Below, in pieces: positions 42,558-53,782 of a DNA stretch of 64,000 nucleotides (position 1 is its first letter; the number at the start of each line of letters is the position of its first letter). A program made the translations under genes and the position numbers. The notes beneath the pieces are model-generated. The model saw only the letters and a program-made list of their open reading frames with translations, ran no database searches and was not told the origin of the DNA. The stretch is from Gerris lacustris (Eukaryota; Arthropoda; Insecta; Hemiptera; Gerridae), in contig OX578286.1 of assembly GCA_951217055.1 (NCBI GenBank), positions 6,364,033 through 6,428,032 of the forward strand. Reading direction: 5' to 3'.

Positions 42558-43128
42558 TTATTGATAATAAGTTATTATATGTGTATATTTATTAGCTTTT
42601 ACTTCTATCAGCTTATTCCCCTTCTTTTTTTTACGTTTAGCATCTTATCCCATAGAATTTAACGTTACATTGTATTTTATTATTATTATTATTTATCTTA
42701 ATAAATAATTAATTATTTTTTCACTCCTTTTGTTCAGGAATCTGACTCACGTTTGCTTATTTTAAGTGTTATTTGATAATTTGTTCTTATCAGTAGTTCA
42801 ACTTCAAAAGTAAAAGAAACCATGTCACTCTTTTTCTATATACTTATAACAGTTCTGATAACAAGGTTATAGATAAAGTAAATTCAAAGTTTATTTTTTT
42901 TCATATCTATTAAATTATTATTATTTAGTTGTTTGATATTTGAAATTACAGGCTGATAAACTTTTTTTTACTTGTAGGAACTTTTATTTTTATTGTGAAA
43001 CTTTTTTTTTTCCACCAACATTTAAGTATTAACTCTTATGTATGAGAAAGTATTTTGTTTTTCATTGCTGTTTGATACCATTCTTAGACTTGTTAAATAG
43101 TCTGTTAATATATATGAGGTGTAAAAGA
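42558..43128. other. Intergenic AT-rich, nothing recognised
   Basis: No gene or defined repeat. Confidence 0.4.
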
Positions 43129-43359
43129 TCAGTATCTAGAGAGATTTGTTACTTCTAACATGTTAAAACAGAATTTACGATAAAAATCCTTTTCAATGCT
43201 AATCTTAGACGTGTTTAACATTCTGATATATAGGTGACATAAAGAAAACCAGTTTCTAGAAATATTAGCTTTATCTAACTTGTTGAACTCATTACAATAT
43301 ATCATATTTAAGTTGTTTGCTAAAATATCTGCTCTTATCTGATAAGTCTTGTGTAATTT

Positions 43360-43500
43360 TAAGGTTTGTGCCAACCACACTTCAAACTGGTTTGGAACTG
43401 TCCGGCGCATGCGCATCGGTCCGCATTTGAACGTTTTTTGCTAATGCACATGCGCCGTACAGTTTGAAACTAGTTTGAGGTGTGGTTGGAACAAACCTTT
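43360..43500. mobile_element. ~140-bp TIR element inside the LINE
   Basis: The left end AAGGTTTGTGCCAACCACAC is inverted to the right end GTGTGGTTGGAACAAACCTT. Inner words CAAACTGGTTTG, GCGCATGCGC and CAAACTAGTTTG (read on the minus strand) are palindromic. It is similar in build to the 8.2-kb and 36.7-kb elements. Confidence 0.75.
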
Positions 43501-43669
43501 AATTTGGTCAAGTTATTGGTAATCAGTCAGTAGATGAGCTGCAGTCAAAGTATCGTCACATAGTCTACATCTTGGTCTTTCCTTGCCTCTACTAAACAAA
43601 AAATTCTGTTATTATTTTACTTAATTAATATACTTCACATAACTTAATCCCTTAATTTTCTAATATTCT

Positions 43670-43717
43670 TTTTCTGATTGGTCTCTAGGGATATCCCTAG
43701 AGCCCAATCAGGAAAAG
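43670..43717. repeat. 48-bp palindrome inside the LINE
   Basis: TTTTCTGATTGGTCTCTAGG is followed by GATATC and then CCTAGAGCCCAATCAGGAAA: arms of about 22 bp with two mismatches. It interrupts the LINE frame between the RIGHT motif and the CCHC knuckle. Confidence 0.75.
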
Positions 43718-44186
43718 TATATTAAATAATTGTAACTAAGTCGAGTATGTCCTATTCTCAGTATGCTAAGTACTGTCTCTTCCTGTTTGTTTTTCCTATA
43801 TGAGAAGGTCCAGTGTCCTAGCAAAGGTTTTATGCGTCGTACTTTGTTTTTAGTTGTGTCTGTCCAAGTCTGCTGCCATTTCTCATTGATTGTTGTCCTG
43901 ATATAACAGTCGAAGTTTTTAGGTATAACCTCTGTCTCAGTAGTCAGTCCGTAAGTTATTGCTAGTCTCAAGTAAGTCAGAAGTCCCATTTCCCGATATT
44001 CCTACCTGGCTCCTATCTGGCTAGGTACCCAACAACATCGTATCTTTAATTGTATCCTTGTTAACAAATTTTACACTATTAGATAGCAATTTCAGGCATT
44101 TTGACCTCACTGATATACTGTTATAACGATGTAGGTGTTAGAAAACCAATGCCTTGAAAAATTCTTCGATAGAGATCCACTATTAT

Positions 44187-44713
44187 ATTCTCTGACAACC
44201 TCTTGCAGTTAAAATATGGTTTCTCTAACCACCTCTTGCAGTTAAAATCTGGTTTCTCTAACCACCTCTCGCAGTTAAAATATGGTTTCTCTAACCACCT
44301 CTTGCAGTTAAAATCTGGTTTCTCTAACCACCTCTCGCAGTTAAAATATGGTTTCTCTAACCACCTCTTGCAGTTAAAATATGGTTTCTCTAAAAACCTC
44401 TTGCAGTTAAAATCTGGTTTTTCTCTAACCACCTCTTGCAGTTAAAATCTGGTTTCTCTAACCACCTCTTGCAGTTAAAATCTGGTTTCTCTAACCACCT
44501 CTTGCAGTTAAAATCTGGTTTCTCTAACCACCTCTTGCAGTTAAAATCTGGTTTCTCTAATCACCTCTTGAAGTTAAAATCTGGTTTCTCTAACCACCTC
44601 TTGCAGTTAAAATCTGGTTTCTCTAACCACCTCTTGCAGTTAAAATCTGGTTTCTCTAACCACCTCTTGCAGTTAAAATCTAGTTTCTTTAACCTCTTGC
44701 AGTTAAATCTGGT
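44187..44713. repeat. 33-bp minisatellite, about 16 units
   Basis: The unit is CACCTCTTGCAGTTAAAATC then TGGTTTCTCTAAC. The left part alternates TCTGG/TATGG and TTGC/TCGC variants as a 66-bp dimer; the right part is homogeneous. As 33 is divisible by three, frames stay open on both strands, but nothing supports translation. Confidence 0.95.
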
Positions 44714-45365
44714 TTAACATAAATAGAACTATTATCGAGTGACAATTCTCTTACTTTTTGTCCTAATCATTGTAATTTCAAATGCCCTACCATTAAAGCT
44801 AAAAATAAAATGTTTTTATAACCACATTTAAAAAATATATTAATAAATAACTTGTGATTGTAATCCTTTTTTTTTCATTGTGATATATTATTATTAATAA
44901 CAATATTTGTTTACATATCCCTTTCATGTTATATATTTCTTTATTTGCTTATTTTGTTATTTGTTATTAAATAATTGTTTTGTATTTAGCTTTTTTTATA
45001 CTAAGCTACTAAAATATTATGAAATTAAAAAGCTTATAAAAAAAAAATGTTAATTTTTTTTTGATAATATGTATGTTAAAGAAAAAAAAAATTTGTACAT
45101 TTATATAATTATGTGTTTATAATATTATTTATTTTATTATTGTATCTTCTTTTTTTATTATTATTATTTTTTTCCCCCTATTTTGGCTTTTTTGTCTAAA
45201 TTTTTATCTTTTAAAAGTGTATTGGAATACAGTTGATACGTAAACAGATATGAATTTAAAATATTAGCTTACTAATAAGTTGTAGTTTTAGAAACGTTTG
45301 CATTTAACTAGGATCTACTGTATGTGCATTACGAGATATGACTTTTGATTGACCAACCTAAATAA
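44714..45365. other. Intergenic AT-rich, nothing recognised
   Basis: No gene or defined repeat. Confidence 0.4.
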
Positions 45366-46206
45366 AGAAAAAAATAAAGCCACTAGGTCTGTGGGAGGGG
45401 TGGGGCCAGTAACATTTTTATTTGTCTAGTTGGCCCGACCTTCTAGAATTCAAAATCCTGACCTCTGATTGGCTGGCTCCCCACCCTATTTTTTCGGATT
45501 TTCCCACATTCTCAAGTTACAACTCATAATGAACATACTGTAAAGCTGTAGGCTGGCTTAAAACATATTGGTGTCAATCATTTTTCTAGTTATGGTCGTA
45601 GATTCTTAAAATGTTATAGTCCCCAGGCCACCATAAGAAGTGAGTCGCTGATTGATAAAGTTTTCTTACCTTATAGAATCGCTTATTTATGCCGTGTCCA
45701 CCAATGAATTGGGTATATGGCAACTGGGCGCTGGGCCATTTCTTTTTTTTGACATGCCAAACATGCCGTTCTGCGGGAACACTGAAAAGAGATAGATAAA
45801 GTTTTGATTTTCTCAGTATCGTTTAATTAAATTATTTAAAAAACAGTGGTACACGTGGCCACTGATATGAGTGGGCCGTTCACTTTTCAACGTCCCCGCA
45901 GAGCGACATGTCTGGGGCGGTAGACACCCCAAACAGCCCACTTGTATCGGTAGCCATGTGTACCACTGTTTTTTGTTTTTTTTTGTTTTTTTTAAATAAT
46001 TTAATTAAATGATCCTGTGAAAATCAAAACTTTATCTATCTCTTTTCAATGTTCCAGCAGAATGGCATGTCTAAAAAAAAGAAATGGCCCAGCGCCCAGT
46101 TGCCATATACCCAATTCATCGGTGAACACGGCATAAATAAGCGATTCCATAAGGTAAGAAAACTTTATCAATCAGCGACACTTCTTATGATGGCCTGGGG
46201 ACTATT
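45366..46206. mobile_element. 840-bp repeat ending in a ~600-bp imperfect palindrome, copy 1
   Basis: Starts AATAAAGCCACTAGGTCTGT with GGGGTGGGGCC. From about 45615 it becomes a long foldback: GTCCCCAGGCCACCATAAGA returns inverted near 46185-46205, with CAGTGGTACACGTGG and its inverse at the centre. Copy 2 is at 52586-53414. ORFs read from the two arms are mirror images and not genes. Confidence 0.8.
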
Positions 46207-46552
46207 ATTGATCAATGAACGTAATTAGGATAGAGTTGTAGAAAAGTAAGCAGATATTAAAGTTTGAACATTTCCAAGTTCGCAATGGGATCTAAAAGCT
46301 AAGATTATTACCGCAGGTTGAGAAATTGTATTAAAAAATGCACAGATAGTAAAGATCAGACTAGATTTTTTATAATGTTTGACGTAAGGTGTTTTTTTCC
46401 ATGTGCATTGTGCATTTGTGTTTAAAAAATGTTTAAAGAAAGCAAAGAAATTTTATTGGTTTATGACAGTCTAATAAAATTATTCACCAGAGAAGGAAGA
46501 CATTGAGAGTTTAACACAGAGATATTTTAGCTGGCTTAAATGTTTTTTTTAT

Positions 46553-47340
46553 AGTCCAGGAGATAGCGTGCAAAAAAGTGTCTGACTAATATCAAGCTAG
46601 AATTTTGTGTATAAGTAAATCTTTTTATGCCTTTTAAGAATATGTGGTCGGCTAAGTTTGTCTACGGGACATAGCTTGGCAATAGGCATTTGAAAAAAAA
46701 ACCAATATGTTGGAGAGCAGCCATGTCCCACCCATTATGGTGGACAATGTGATTTTCATGATCCTGAGTACAAAATTAGTTAGTAGACCCAAAATCAAGT
46801 TGATGTTAGTTTGTCACTTGATAGGTTAGTTATTCAAATATTACTCCAAATCAAGGTGTTCACCTATCAGCTAATTCTGCGGGACATAGCTTGGCAATAG
46901 ACATTTGAGAACTACAAACCAGTGGAGAGTTGCCATGTCCCGCCCTTTTTGGTGGACAATGTGATTTTCATGAACCTGAGTACGAAATTAGTTAGTAGAC
47001 CCAAAATCAAGTTGATGATAGTTTGTCACTTAATAGTTGACCTCTTTGATTTGGAGTAATATTTGACTAACTAAGTGACGAAGTAACATCAACTTGATTT
47101 TTGGATTACTAACTAATTTCGTACTCAGGATCATGAAAATCACATTGTCCATCAAAATGGCTGGGACAGGAGCACTCTCTACCGATTTGTTTTTTTCAAA
47201 TGCCTATTGCCAAGCTATGTCCTGCAGACAAACTTAGCCGACCACATATTCTTAAAAGGCACCAAAATATTAACTTATATACAAAATTCTAGCTTGATGT
47301 TAGTCAGACACTTTTTTGCACGCTATCTCCTGGACTATTA
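46553..47340. mobile_element. Foldback family B, copy 3 (complete)
   Basis: Both ends are present: ATAGTCCAGGAGATAGCGTG then CAAAAAAGTGTCTGAC on the left, and the inverse ending CTATCTCCTGGACTAT on the right. Arms of ~200 bp or more contain CTAGAATTTTGTGTATAAG. An inner partial duplication (46870-46990) repeats the GGGACATAGCTTGGCAATAG block. It supplies the empty-site sequence for the insertions in copies 1 and 2. Confidence 0.8.
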
Positions 47341-47619
47341 GTTTGGTGATGTCTATCAGAATATCTTTCATGGGATGAGAAAGCTATATCAACTGGCTAA
47401 GTTTTTTTTAATGAGGTTAACTTCAACGGAACTTTTGACCTGGTAAAGAAGATATACTGACTTAAGTGTCACTTAATTATTATACAGTTGCACCTCCGTA
47501 CAACAAAACTGATGGTTTCAGAAATAATTTTATTTATAGAATTTTTTGCAGTGAAACATCTTTAGACATGATAGAGTAAAGTGACTTGAAAGTAACGAAA
47601 TTGCATGAAACGAAGTTTG
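47341..47619. other. Short intergenic stretch
   Basis: Nothing recognised. Confidence 0.35.
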
Positions 47620-47624
47620 TGGTT

Positions 47625-47790
47625 CAAGACTCATCTAAGTAAAAGATTTTTTTATTGGTAAATCAACTTCCGGCTTAAGTTTGCAGTTGATTTACCTGTA
47701 AAAAATCTTTCACTGGGACAAGTTTTGATCCACCGATCTCTGATTCAGGAGGCATAAGTGCTAACCATTGCACCACGGAGGTAGATGATT
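47625..47790 (-). mobile_element. tRNA-derived SINE (short)
   Basis: On the minus strand it begins CCTCCGTGGTGCAATGGTTA, then GCACTTATGCC (box A-like). GGTGGATCAAAACTTG follows at the box B position, somewhat decayed. A tail folds as TTGGTAAATCAACTTC against its inverse GTTGATTTACC. Length about 165 bp. Confidence 0.65.
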
Positions 47791-48594
47791 TTTTAATACC
47801 CGGAATTGGTATATAAGCGTAATATTATATACATTATAATAATATATATAAATGTTGTTTTCATGTTTTTTTCTTCATTATTCGCTAAAATGTTATGAAA
47901 ATATTTAATTTTTACAATTAAATTCCCCATAACCATTTCTTAATCCTGAAATAATAAAATGGTCAACAAATGCAAAGAGAGCAATGCATCAAATCAACTG
48001 TTTCTAGAACTTAAGTTTCACTTCTAATGCGTTAGAGTCTCACACATAATTTTGTTTTAAAAGTCTAGTAACATTGTTTACCAAGGAAAGAGTGCATTAA
48101 TGAACATAATTCAGAAATTAATGTCAAACGACAAAATTTCCAGGTAGGTACTTATTTTTGCCCACCACTTCACAACCTTGTTATGAAAAAACCTCTAAAA
48201 GTAATAATACACTAATAAAATATAAATGTATTAAAAGATAAGATTATATTTTAAAGATAAGGTAAATAAACACTAGTGACAAATACCAATTGAACTTTAT
48301 TTATTTTTTGTCTTTTTTAAAAAAGAATATCTTTACAAACTTAATAAAGAAAAAATTTTTCTTAACAATCTTTACACCTAAAATGCTTCTTTTTAAAATA
48401 AATTAATCAATAATTTCTTTATTAATTATTAAAAATAATATGTATGTCAATGTTTAACATTTTTTAACAATAATAATAAAATGTAATATGATAATATAAT
48501 TTAAAGGGTTGATCTTAGATTGGAGGTATCTCCCCCGATAGAAAATTTTACTTTTTTTTACTCTAAAGTAAAAACAAATATTTTCTATTGGGCA
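47791..48594. other. Intergenic AT-rich, nothing recognised
   Basis: No gene or defined repeat. Confidence 0.4.
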
Positions 48595-48825
48595 GGTTTT
48601 AGAACCTAAGTTCCAAAAACCTGAGAAGAACCTAAGTTCTTCCAAAACTTGAGAAGAACCCAAGTTCTTCCAAAATTTGAGAACTTAAGTTCTTCCAAAA
48701 ACCTGAGAAGAACCTAAGTTCTTCCAAAACTTGAGAAGAACCCAAGTTCTTCCAAAATTTGAGAACTTAGGTTCTTCCAAAAACCTGAGAAGAACCTAAG
48801 TTCTTTCAAAACCTTGAGGAAATAT
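48595..48825. repeat. Tandem array of palindromic AAGAACCTAAGTTCTT units
   Basis: A ~83-bp super-unit contains AAGAACCTAAGTTCTTCC, AAGAACCCAAGTTCTTCC and GAGAACTTAAGTTCTTCC in order and repeats about 2.5 times. Each core is self-complementary. Confidence 0.85.
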
Positions 48826-49377
48826 TGAGATATATCTGGCTGTACCGCCAAACTAAGATTTACCTATTAAAGAATGATATATACTTCTACCATCATAATG
48901 GAAGAGTTTTATTTAATATTTGAAGTTTTGAATGGTAATATCACACTTAAATATAACATTTGTATTATTTTTCTTGTGTGTGATGAACTGTCAATCTTTT
49001 CTTATAATGTTCCGTGTTATTTAATATATTATTCATTTTGAAGCTAGAATTTAATATAGTATTTTGTTGTATGACTTGTGGCAAGTATTTTTAAAGTAGC
49101 TGTTGCCCTCCTTCTAGCAGGGGTAATCCCTTATCTCTGCCCCGCTACTTCACAGCTACCAGAATCAAATTTTGTCTTTGAGGGCTAATTTTTTTTTACG
49201 GTGGAGCTATCCACTTTTCTTTTTCTACTTCTCTTTTCTTTTTATCAACTTTTCTTCATTACTGTGAAGCTTTCTTATTACCATTTTTTTTTCTTCATCT
49301 CTTTATTGGTCCTTTTAACACTTGTTTTTTTCTTTTTTATTTCTCATGATAGAGGTGCAGTTAAAAAACCAAATGGC
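48826..49377. other. Intergenic, nothing recognised
   Basis: T-rich tracts; the ORF near 49201 is low-complexity. Confidence 0.4.
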
Positions 49378-49595
49378 ATCTTCACACAAAACAATTGTAT
49401 TTTTAAACAATTTAACCTGTTTCAGTTGATGTATATACTTTAAAATGACGAGGTACTTTAAAAGTACCTTGTAAGTAAAAGTACCTTTGCACTTTTAAAG
49501 TCCCTTCATAAGGAACTGATTATTTGAAGAAGGCTGCATCAGAACAGCCACAAATCGGTCAAATTGTTTCAAATACAATTATTTTGTGTGAAGAC
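49378..49595. repeat. Inverted repeat with a GAAGAAGGCTG hairpin
   Basis: TCTTCACACAAAACAATTGT and its inverse (AATTATTTTGTGTGAAGA) bracket ~180 bp. Inside are an AAAGTACC palindrome cluster (49450-49490) and TTTGAAGAAGGCTG..CAGCC (49506-49530). It may be the end of a foldback or Penelope-type element. Confidence 0.6.
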
Positions 49596-50571
49596 GTTGT
49601 TTGCATATTGAACTACACCTATTATTTAATTAATTTGTTTTGTTGTGTGCTAAGACATCTAGACATTGGTGTTTTTTACATCTAGCTTTATCCAATTTAT
49701 TTTTGTTATCAGCCTATTATAAAAATTGTAGGATAGCAAAGATCAGTAAAAAAAAAAAAAAAAAAAAAAAATCAAATTTGTGGATTTACCGATAGTTCAG
49801 GAAAAAAAAAATTTCATTCTCCAAGCTAAATAATAATACAGGTATTGTTTATAATTTGAAGAAGGAAATTAATTTTTTCCTGAAACGTTATAAATTCAAA
49901 AACTTGTTTCTAGCTTTCCTTAATTTTTATTTAATTAAGTCGATAATCGACTTGGATAAAAAATAATGATTTTTCAATGATTCATTTTTAAAAGTTAATC
50001 AATAAATTTATCTATAATAAATTCTCCTTTCTTCTATCATTTAAAAACAAAAAATCAATAAAAAAAAAAAAATAAGAAAAAGGAATAAATAAAAATATAA
50101 AACATCAAAGAAATATATATTTTATTTTTATATAGAACATAATAATAATAATAAAATTGATATCTGTTTAGAAAACAAAAATAAAAAAAATGTATTTAAT
50201 GCTCCAGTTTTTTATAAATATTCTGTGCTATTTGTATATTTGTAATTTAGCTAAGGCAAATTTTAAAAAATAAGTATGGAATTTTAAAAATATTGTAAAT
50301 TTTGCTACTTACCATCTTGCGTGAAGATTGTAGAAATTTTATCTAAAGGTTGTTCCTTGTTTGTTTGAAAGAGAAAAGTGGGTTTTCCTTTTTTTAAAAA
50401 AAAAAAAATCTTTTGATCCATAACTCTTCAGATCATCTTTACCGTGTCAGTTTAACCATCAATTCAAGGTTAACCATCAATTCTTTAAGGAGTTTATGGT
50501 CACCATAAACTATATAATGATATTTTGATCACACTAAACTGTTGATAACATTAACCATGATTATATTAAGG
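49596..50571. other. Intergenic; hairpin near 49857-49885
   Basis: A run of As near 49749-49771. TTTGAAGAAGGAAATTAATT then TTTTCCTGAAACG forms a stem. No gene. Confidence 0.4.
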
Positions 50572-50804
50572 GGTACTTCTTTAGATTGTTACACCTGTTA
50601 TAAAAAAAAACAGAGGGGAGTAACAATCTAAAGAAGGTGTAGGGGGTGTTCTTCTTTAGACTGTTACTCCCCTTATAAAAATAGAAGTGTGATATTCCTT
50701 TGTCCCAAAGTACATTGAACTAAACATCTCATCATCTTATAGATATTTAGTAAAAGTCATTTATATTCTAAAAAAACAGGGGAGTAACAATCTAAAGAAG
50801 TACC
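50572..50804. mobile_element. CTTCTTTAGATTGTTACTCCC MITE (copy 4, reference copy)
   Basis: 233 bp from GGTACTTCTTTAGATTGTTA to its inverse ending AGAAGTACC. The 22-bp terminal word occurs four times with orientations in, out, in, out, so the left third is itself a hairpin. Flanks TATTAAGG and AATTAAGG match at 7 of 8 bases, agreeing with the 8-bp duplication of copy 3. Confidence 0.85.
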
Positions 50805-50815
50805 AATTAAGGGTC

Positions 50816-50816
<1 letters not shown>

Positions 50817-50893
<77 letters not shown>
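50817..50893. repeat. (TA)n microsatellite
   Basis: About 75 bp of TA dinucleotides; a shorter TA run follows at 50961-50983. Confidence 0.95.
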
Positions 50894-50894
<1 letters not shown>

Positions 50895-50953
50895 ACAAAA
50901 TAAAAGGAACAACCTTTATTCTTAATAAGGGTTATATTTACTTATTATAAATG

Positions 50954-50984
<31 letters not shown>

Positions 50985-51223
50985 TGAATAAATAAAATAA
51001 GTAAAAAAACCAAGAATAAATAAAAATAAATATTCTTATGATATATTATTAATGTATAAAGAAAATAAAAGACATATTTTTATTTTATTATTCTATTGTA
51101 TTATTGCTTATATTAATCATTTTTATTAAAGAAAATAAATGTATTTTATATTTTATTATATTCGTTTAGTTCTGAAATATAAATATATATTTTTTTTAAA
51201 TAAATATAAAAGTGCTACAATAT

Positions 51224-51254
<31 letters not shown>

Positions 51255-51445
51255 AAATAATCAGTTTTTGTAAAATTTAGTAGTTTTAATAAATTATGGT
51301 ATTGTCTATTTTTTAGATTGACTTTATACTTTCTTTTTTGAAATGTTTGCTTTTTTTGACGTAAAAAAATGTATTATTAATGTCATTTTTTCAGTCCCCT
51401 AGTCATTTGTCAACTGCTTATAAGTTGAAACCAGTTATATATCTT
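50894..51445. other. Intergenic AT-rich with a 27-base T run
   Basis: The T run lies near 51229-51254. No gene. Confidence 0.4.
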
Positions 51446-51872
51446 CATACTTCTAAATTCTCTTCAGTCGCTTAGTTCCTTTTAGACTGACTCTGCTACA
51501 TACTTCTAAATTCTCTTCAGTCGCTTAGTTCCTTTTAGACTGACTCTGCTACATACTTCTAAATTACCTTCATTCGCTTAGTTCCTTTTAGACTGACTCT
51601 GCTTCATACTTTTAAATTCTCTTCAGTTGCTTAGTTCCTTTTAGACTGACTCTGCTACATACTTCTAAATTCTCTTCAGTCGCTTAGTTCCTTTTAGACT
51701 GACTCTGCTACATACTTCTAAATTCTCTTCAGTCGCTTAGTTCCTTTTAGACTGACTCTGCTACATACTTCTAAATTCTCTTCAGTCGCTTAGTTCCTTT
51801 TAGACTGACTCTGCTACATACTTCTAAATTCTCTTCAGTCGCTTAGTTCCTTTTAGACTGACTCTGCTGTTG
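51446..51872. repeat. 53-bp minisatellite, eight units
   Basis: The unit is CATACTTCTAAATTCTCTTC, AGTCGCTTAGTTCCTTTTAG, ACTGACTCTGCTA. Units three and four carry a few substitutions (TACCTTCATTCG, TTTTAAATTC); the rest are essentially identical. Confidence 0.97.
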
Positions 51873-52585
51873 ACTGCATTCTAGTGAAACCCAGTTTTAT
51901 TTTAATAAATCTATTGTAAGTTAAGATATATTTTCATATTTGTCACCTTTCCTTAGTCACCTCTTATGCCTAGTTAGTCATTTCATATTTGTTATCAATC
52001 CAAATATTTTTGCAATTTGTTTAAAAAAATAATTTGCAATAATTAATAAAAAAATTAAAACTCCTTACAGCAAAAAAATACGACTATAAAATAGACATAT
52101 ATTATAAAAAATAATGAGACAATATAAATATCTTTGTAGCACTTTTTTGTTTCATAAAAGATTTTAAAAAAATATATATTTAAATATTTTCTTTATTGTT
52201 CTTTAACTATTGTGATATATTTCATTTATATTGTTTATTTGTGCTTAAAAATATAAAATATTTTAATAATTATTAATTAAGTATGCGTTTAAATATATAT
52301 ATTATATTTCTTTTCTTTTTTTAAAAAAAAACCATCATTATTGTATAATGTATTACTGTTATTAATTTACTTACATTAATTTCTTTTCTTCTTCACATAT
52401 TTTCATTGTTTTTTCTATTTAAAGCATGGTCAATTTATTGTTATAAAATACCAAATGAACACAAGAAACAAAAGAAAAAAGTGTATAAATAAAAAATAAT
52501 TATTATATATGTATGCATTACGTTCTTTTTATGTAAATGGTAAATTATAAGAAATACATCTGTATATCCTTTCACCTATTTCCTA
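51873..52585. other. Intergenic AT-rich, nothing recognised
   Basis: No gene or defined repeat. Confidence 0.4.
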
Positions 52586-53414
52586 GAAAAAAATAAAGCC
52601 ACTAGGTCTGTGGGAGGGGTGGGGCCAGTAACATTTTTATTTGTCTAGTTGGCCCGACCTTCTAGAATTCAAAATCCTGACCTCTGATTGGCTGGCTCCC
52701 CACCCTATTTTTTCGGATTTTCCCACACTCTCAAGTTACAACTCATAATGAACATACTGTAAAGCTGTAGACTGGCTTAAAACATATTGGCGTCAATCAT
52801 TTTTCTAGTTATAGTCATAGATTCTTAAAATGTTATAGTCCCCAGGCCACCATAAGAAGTGAGTCGCTGATTGATAAAGTTTTCTTACCTTATGGAATCG
52901 CTTATTTATGCCTTGTCCACCGATGAATTGGGTATATGGCAACTGGGCGCTGGGCCATTTCTTTTTGGTTGACATGCCAAACTTGCCCTTCCGCAGGAAC
53001 ATTGAAAAGAGATAGATAAAGTTTTGATTTTCTCAGGATCGTTTAATTAAATTATTTAAAAAACAGTGGTACACGTGGCCACCGATATGAGTGGGCCGTT
53101 TTCTTTTTAACGTCCCCGCAAAGCGATATGTTTGGGGTGGTGGACACCCCAAACGGCCCACTCTTATCGGTGGCCACCTTTACCACTGTTTTTTAAATAA
53201 TTTAATTAAACGATCCTGTGAAAATCAAAACTTTATCTATCTCTTTTCAATGTTCCTGCAAATGGCAAGTTTGGCTTGTCAACAAAAAAGAAATGGTCCA
53301 GCACCCAGTTGCCATATACCCAATTCATCGGTGGACAAGGCGTAAATAAGCGATTCCATAAGGTAAGAAAACTTTATCAATCAGCGACTCACTTCTTATG
53401 GTGGCCTGTGGACT
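52586..53414. mobile_element. 840-bp repeat with terminal palindrome, copy 2
   Basis: Same order and orientation as 45366-46206, with few differences by eye in the first 250 bp. Foldback arms run from about 52825 to 53414. Confidence 0.8.
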
Positions 53415-53782
53415 TCTGTTACTTATGTAACTTTATTACTTCTGTTTTTTGGCTGACAGATTTATTTAGAAGTAGATTCCTTTACACAAAGGATGATGTT
53501 TCAGTAAAAGCTATAATGAAACAATCTGAAATATAGAAAAAGTTATATATTTATGGTGGTTTAAGTGTTCATTTTGAGTTTCACCAAATTTGAATGACTC
53601 TTAGCTGAATGGATAGAGCATCAGACTGACATGCGGGAGGTACTGGGTTCGAATGACGCAGGTGTTATAAATATTGGTGTCGCATAAAATGTCTAGTACT
53701 GTAAATTCAATCTTAGAATTCACATAGGGGTCCAACAGTAAGTATTTATACTGTAACTGCCAAAGCTGATAATACATATGAT

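Larger units (their letters stand above)
43129..44035 (-). pseudogene. LINE RNase H / C-terminal fragment, broken by two inserts
   Basis: Reading the minus strand from 44035, WVPSQIGAR and ...LRLAITYG resemble the end of a LINE RNase H domain, with an in-frame TAG between them. Then come INEKWQQTWTDTTKNKVRRI and VLSILRIGHTRLSYNYLI, conserved in the jockey/R1/I-type C terminus. A palindrome (43670-43717) interrupts it. After that, PRCRLCDDTLTAAHLLTDY supplies the CCHC-like knuckle, with the last Cys replaced. A TIR element (43360-43500) interrupts the tail. The copy is clearly dead. Confidence 0.75.

Noticed and set aside
43708..43989. A stand-alone host gene from the 93-codon minus-strand ORF
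   Set aside because: The motifs (WQQTW, RIGHTRLS) are LINE C-terminal; an in-frame stop and inserts show it is a dead LINE.
44203..44717. Repetitive ORFs in the 33-bp minisatellite (both strands)
   Set aside because: A unit length divisible by three keeps frames open by chance; there is no start context or family match.
52805..53536. Two similar ORFs on opposite strands (LPYTQFIGGQG...)
   Set aside because: They are mirror images read from the two arms of one palindromic repeat; the same palindrome recurs near 46 kb.
53600..53660. A true tRNA gene (also 37084-37165, 47715-47785, 37860-37911)
   Set aside because: Box A and B resemble tRNA but acceptor and anticodon stems do not close; the flanks are repeat bodies, so these are SINE heads.
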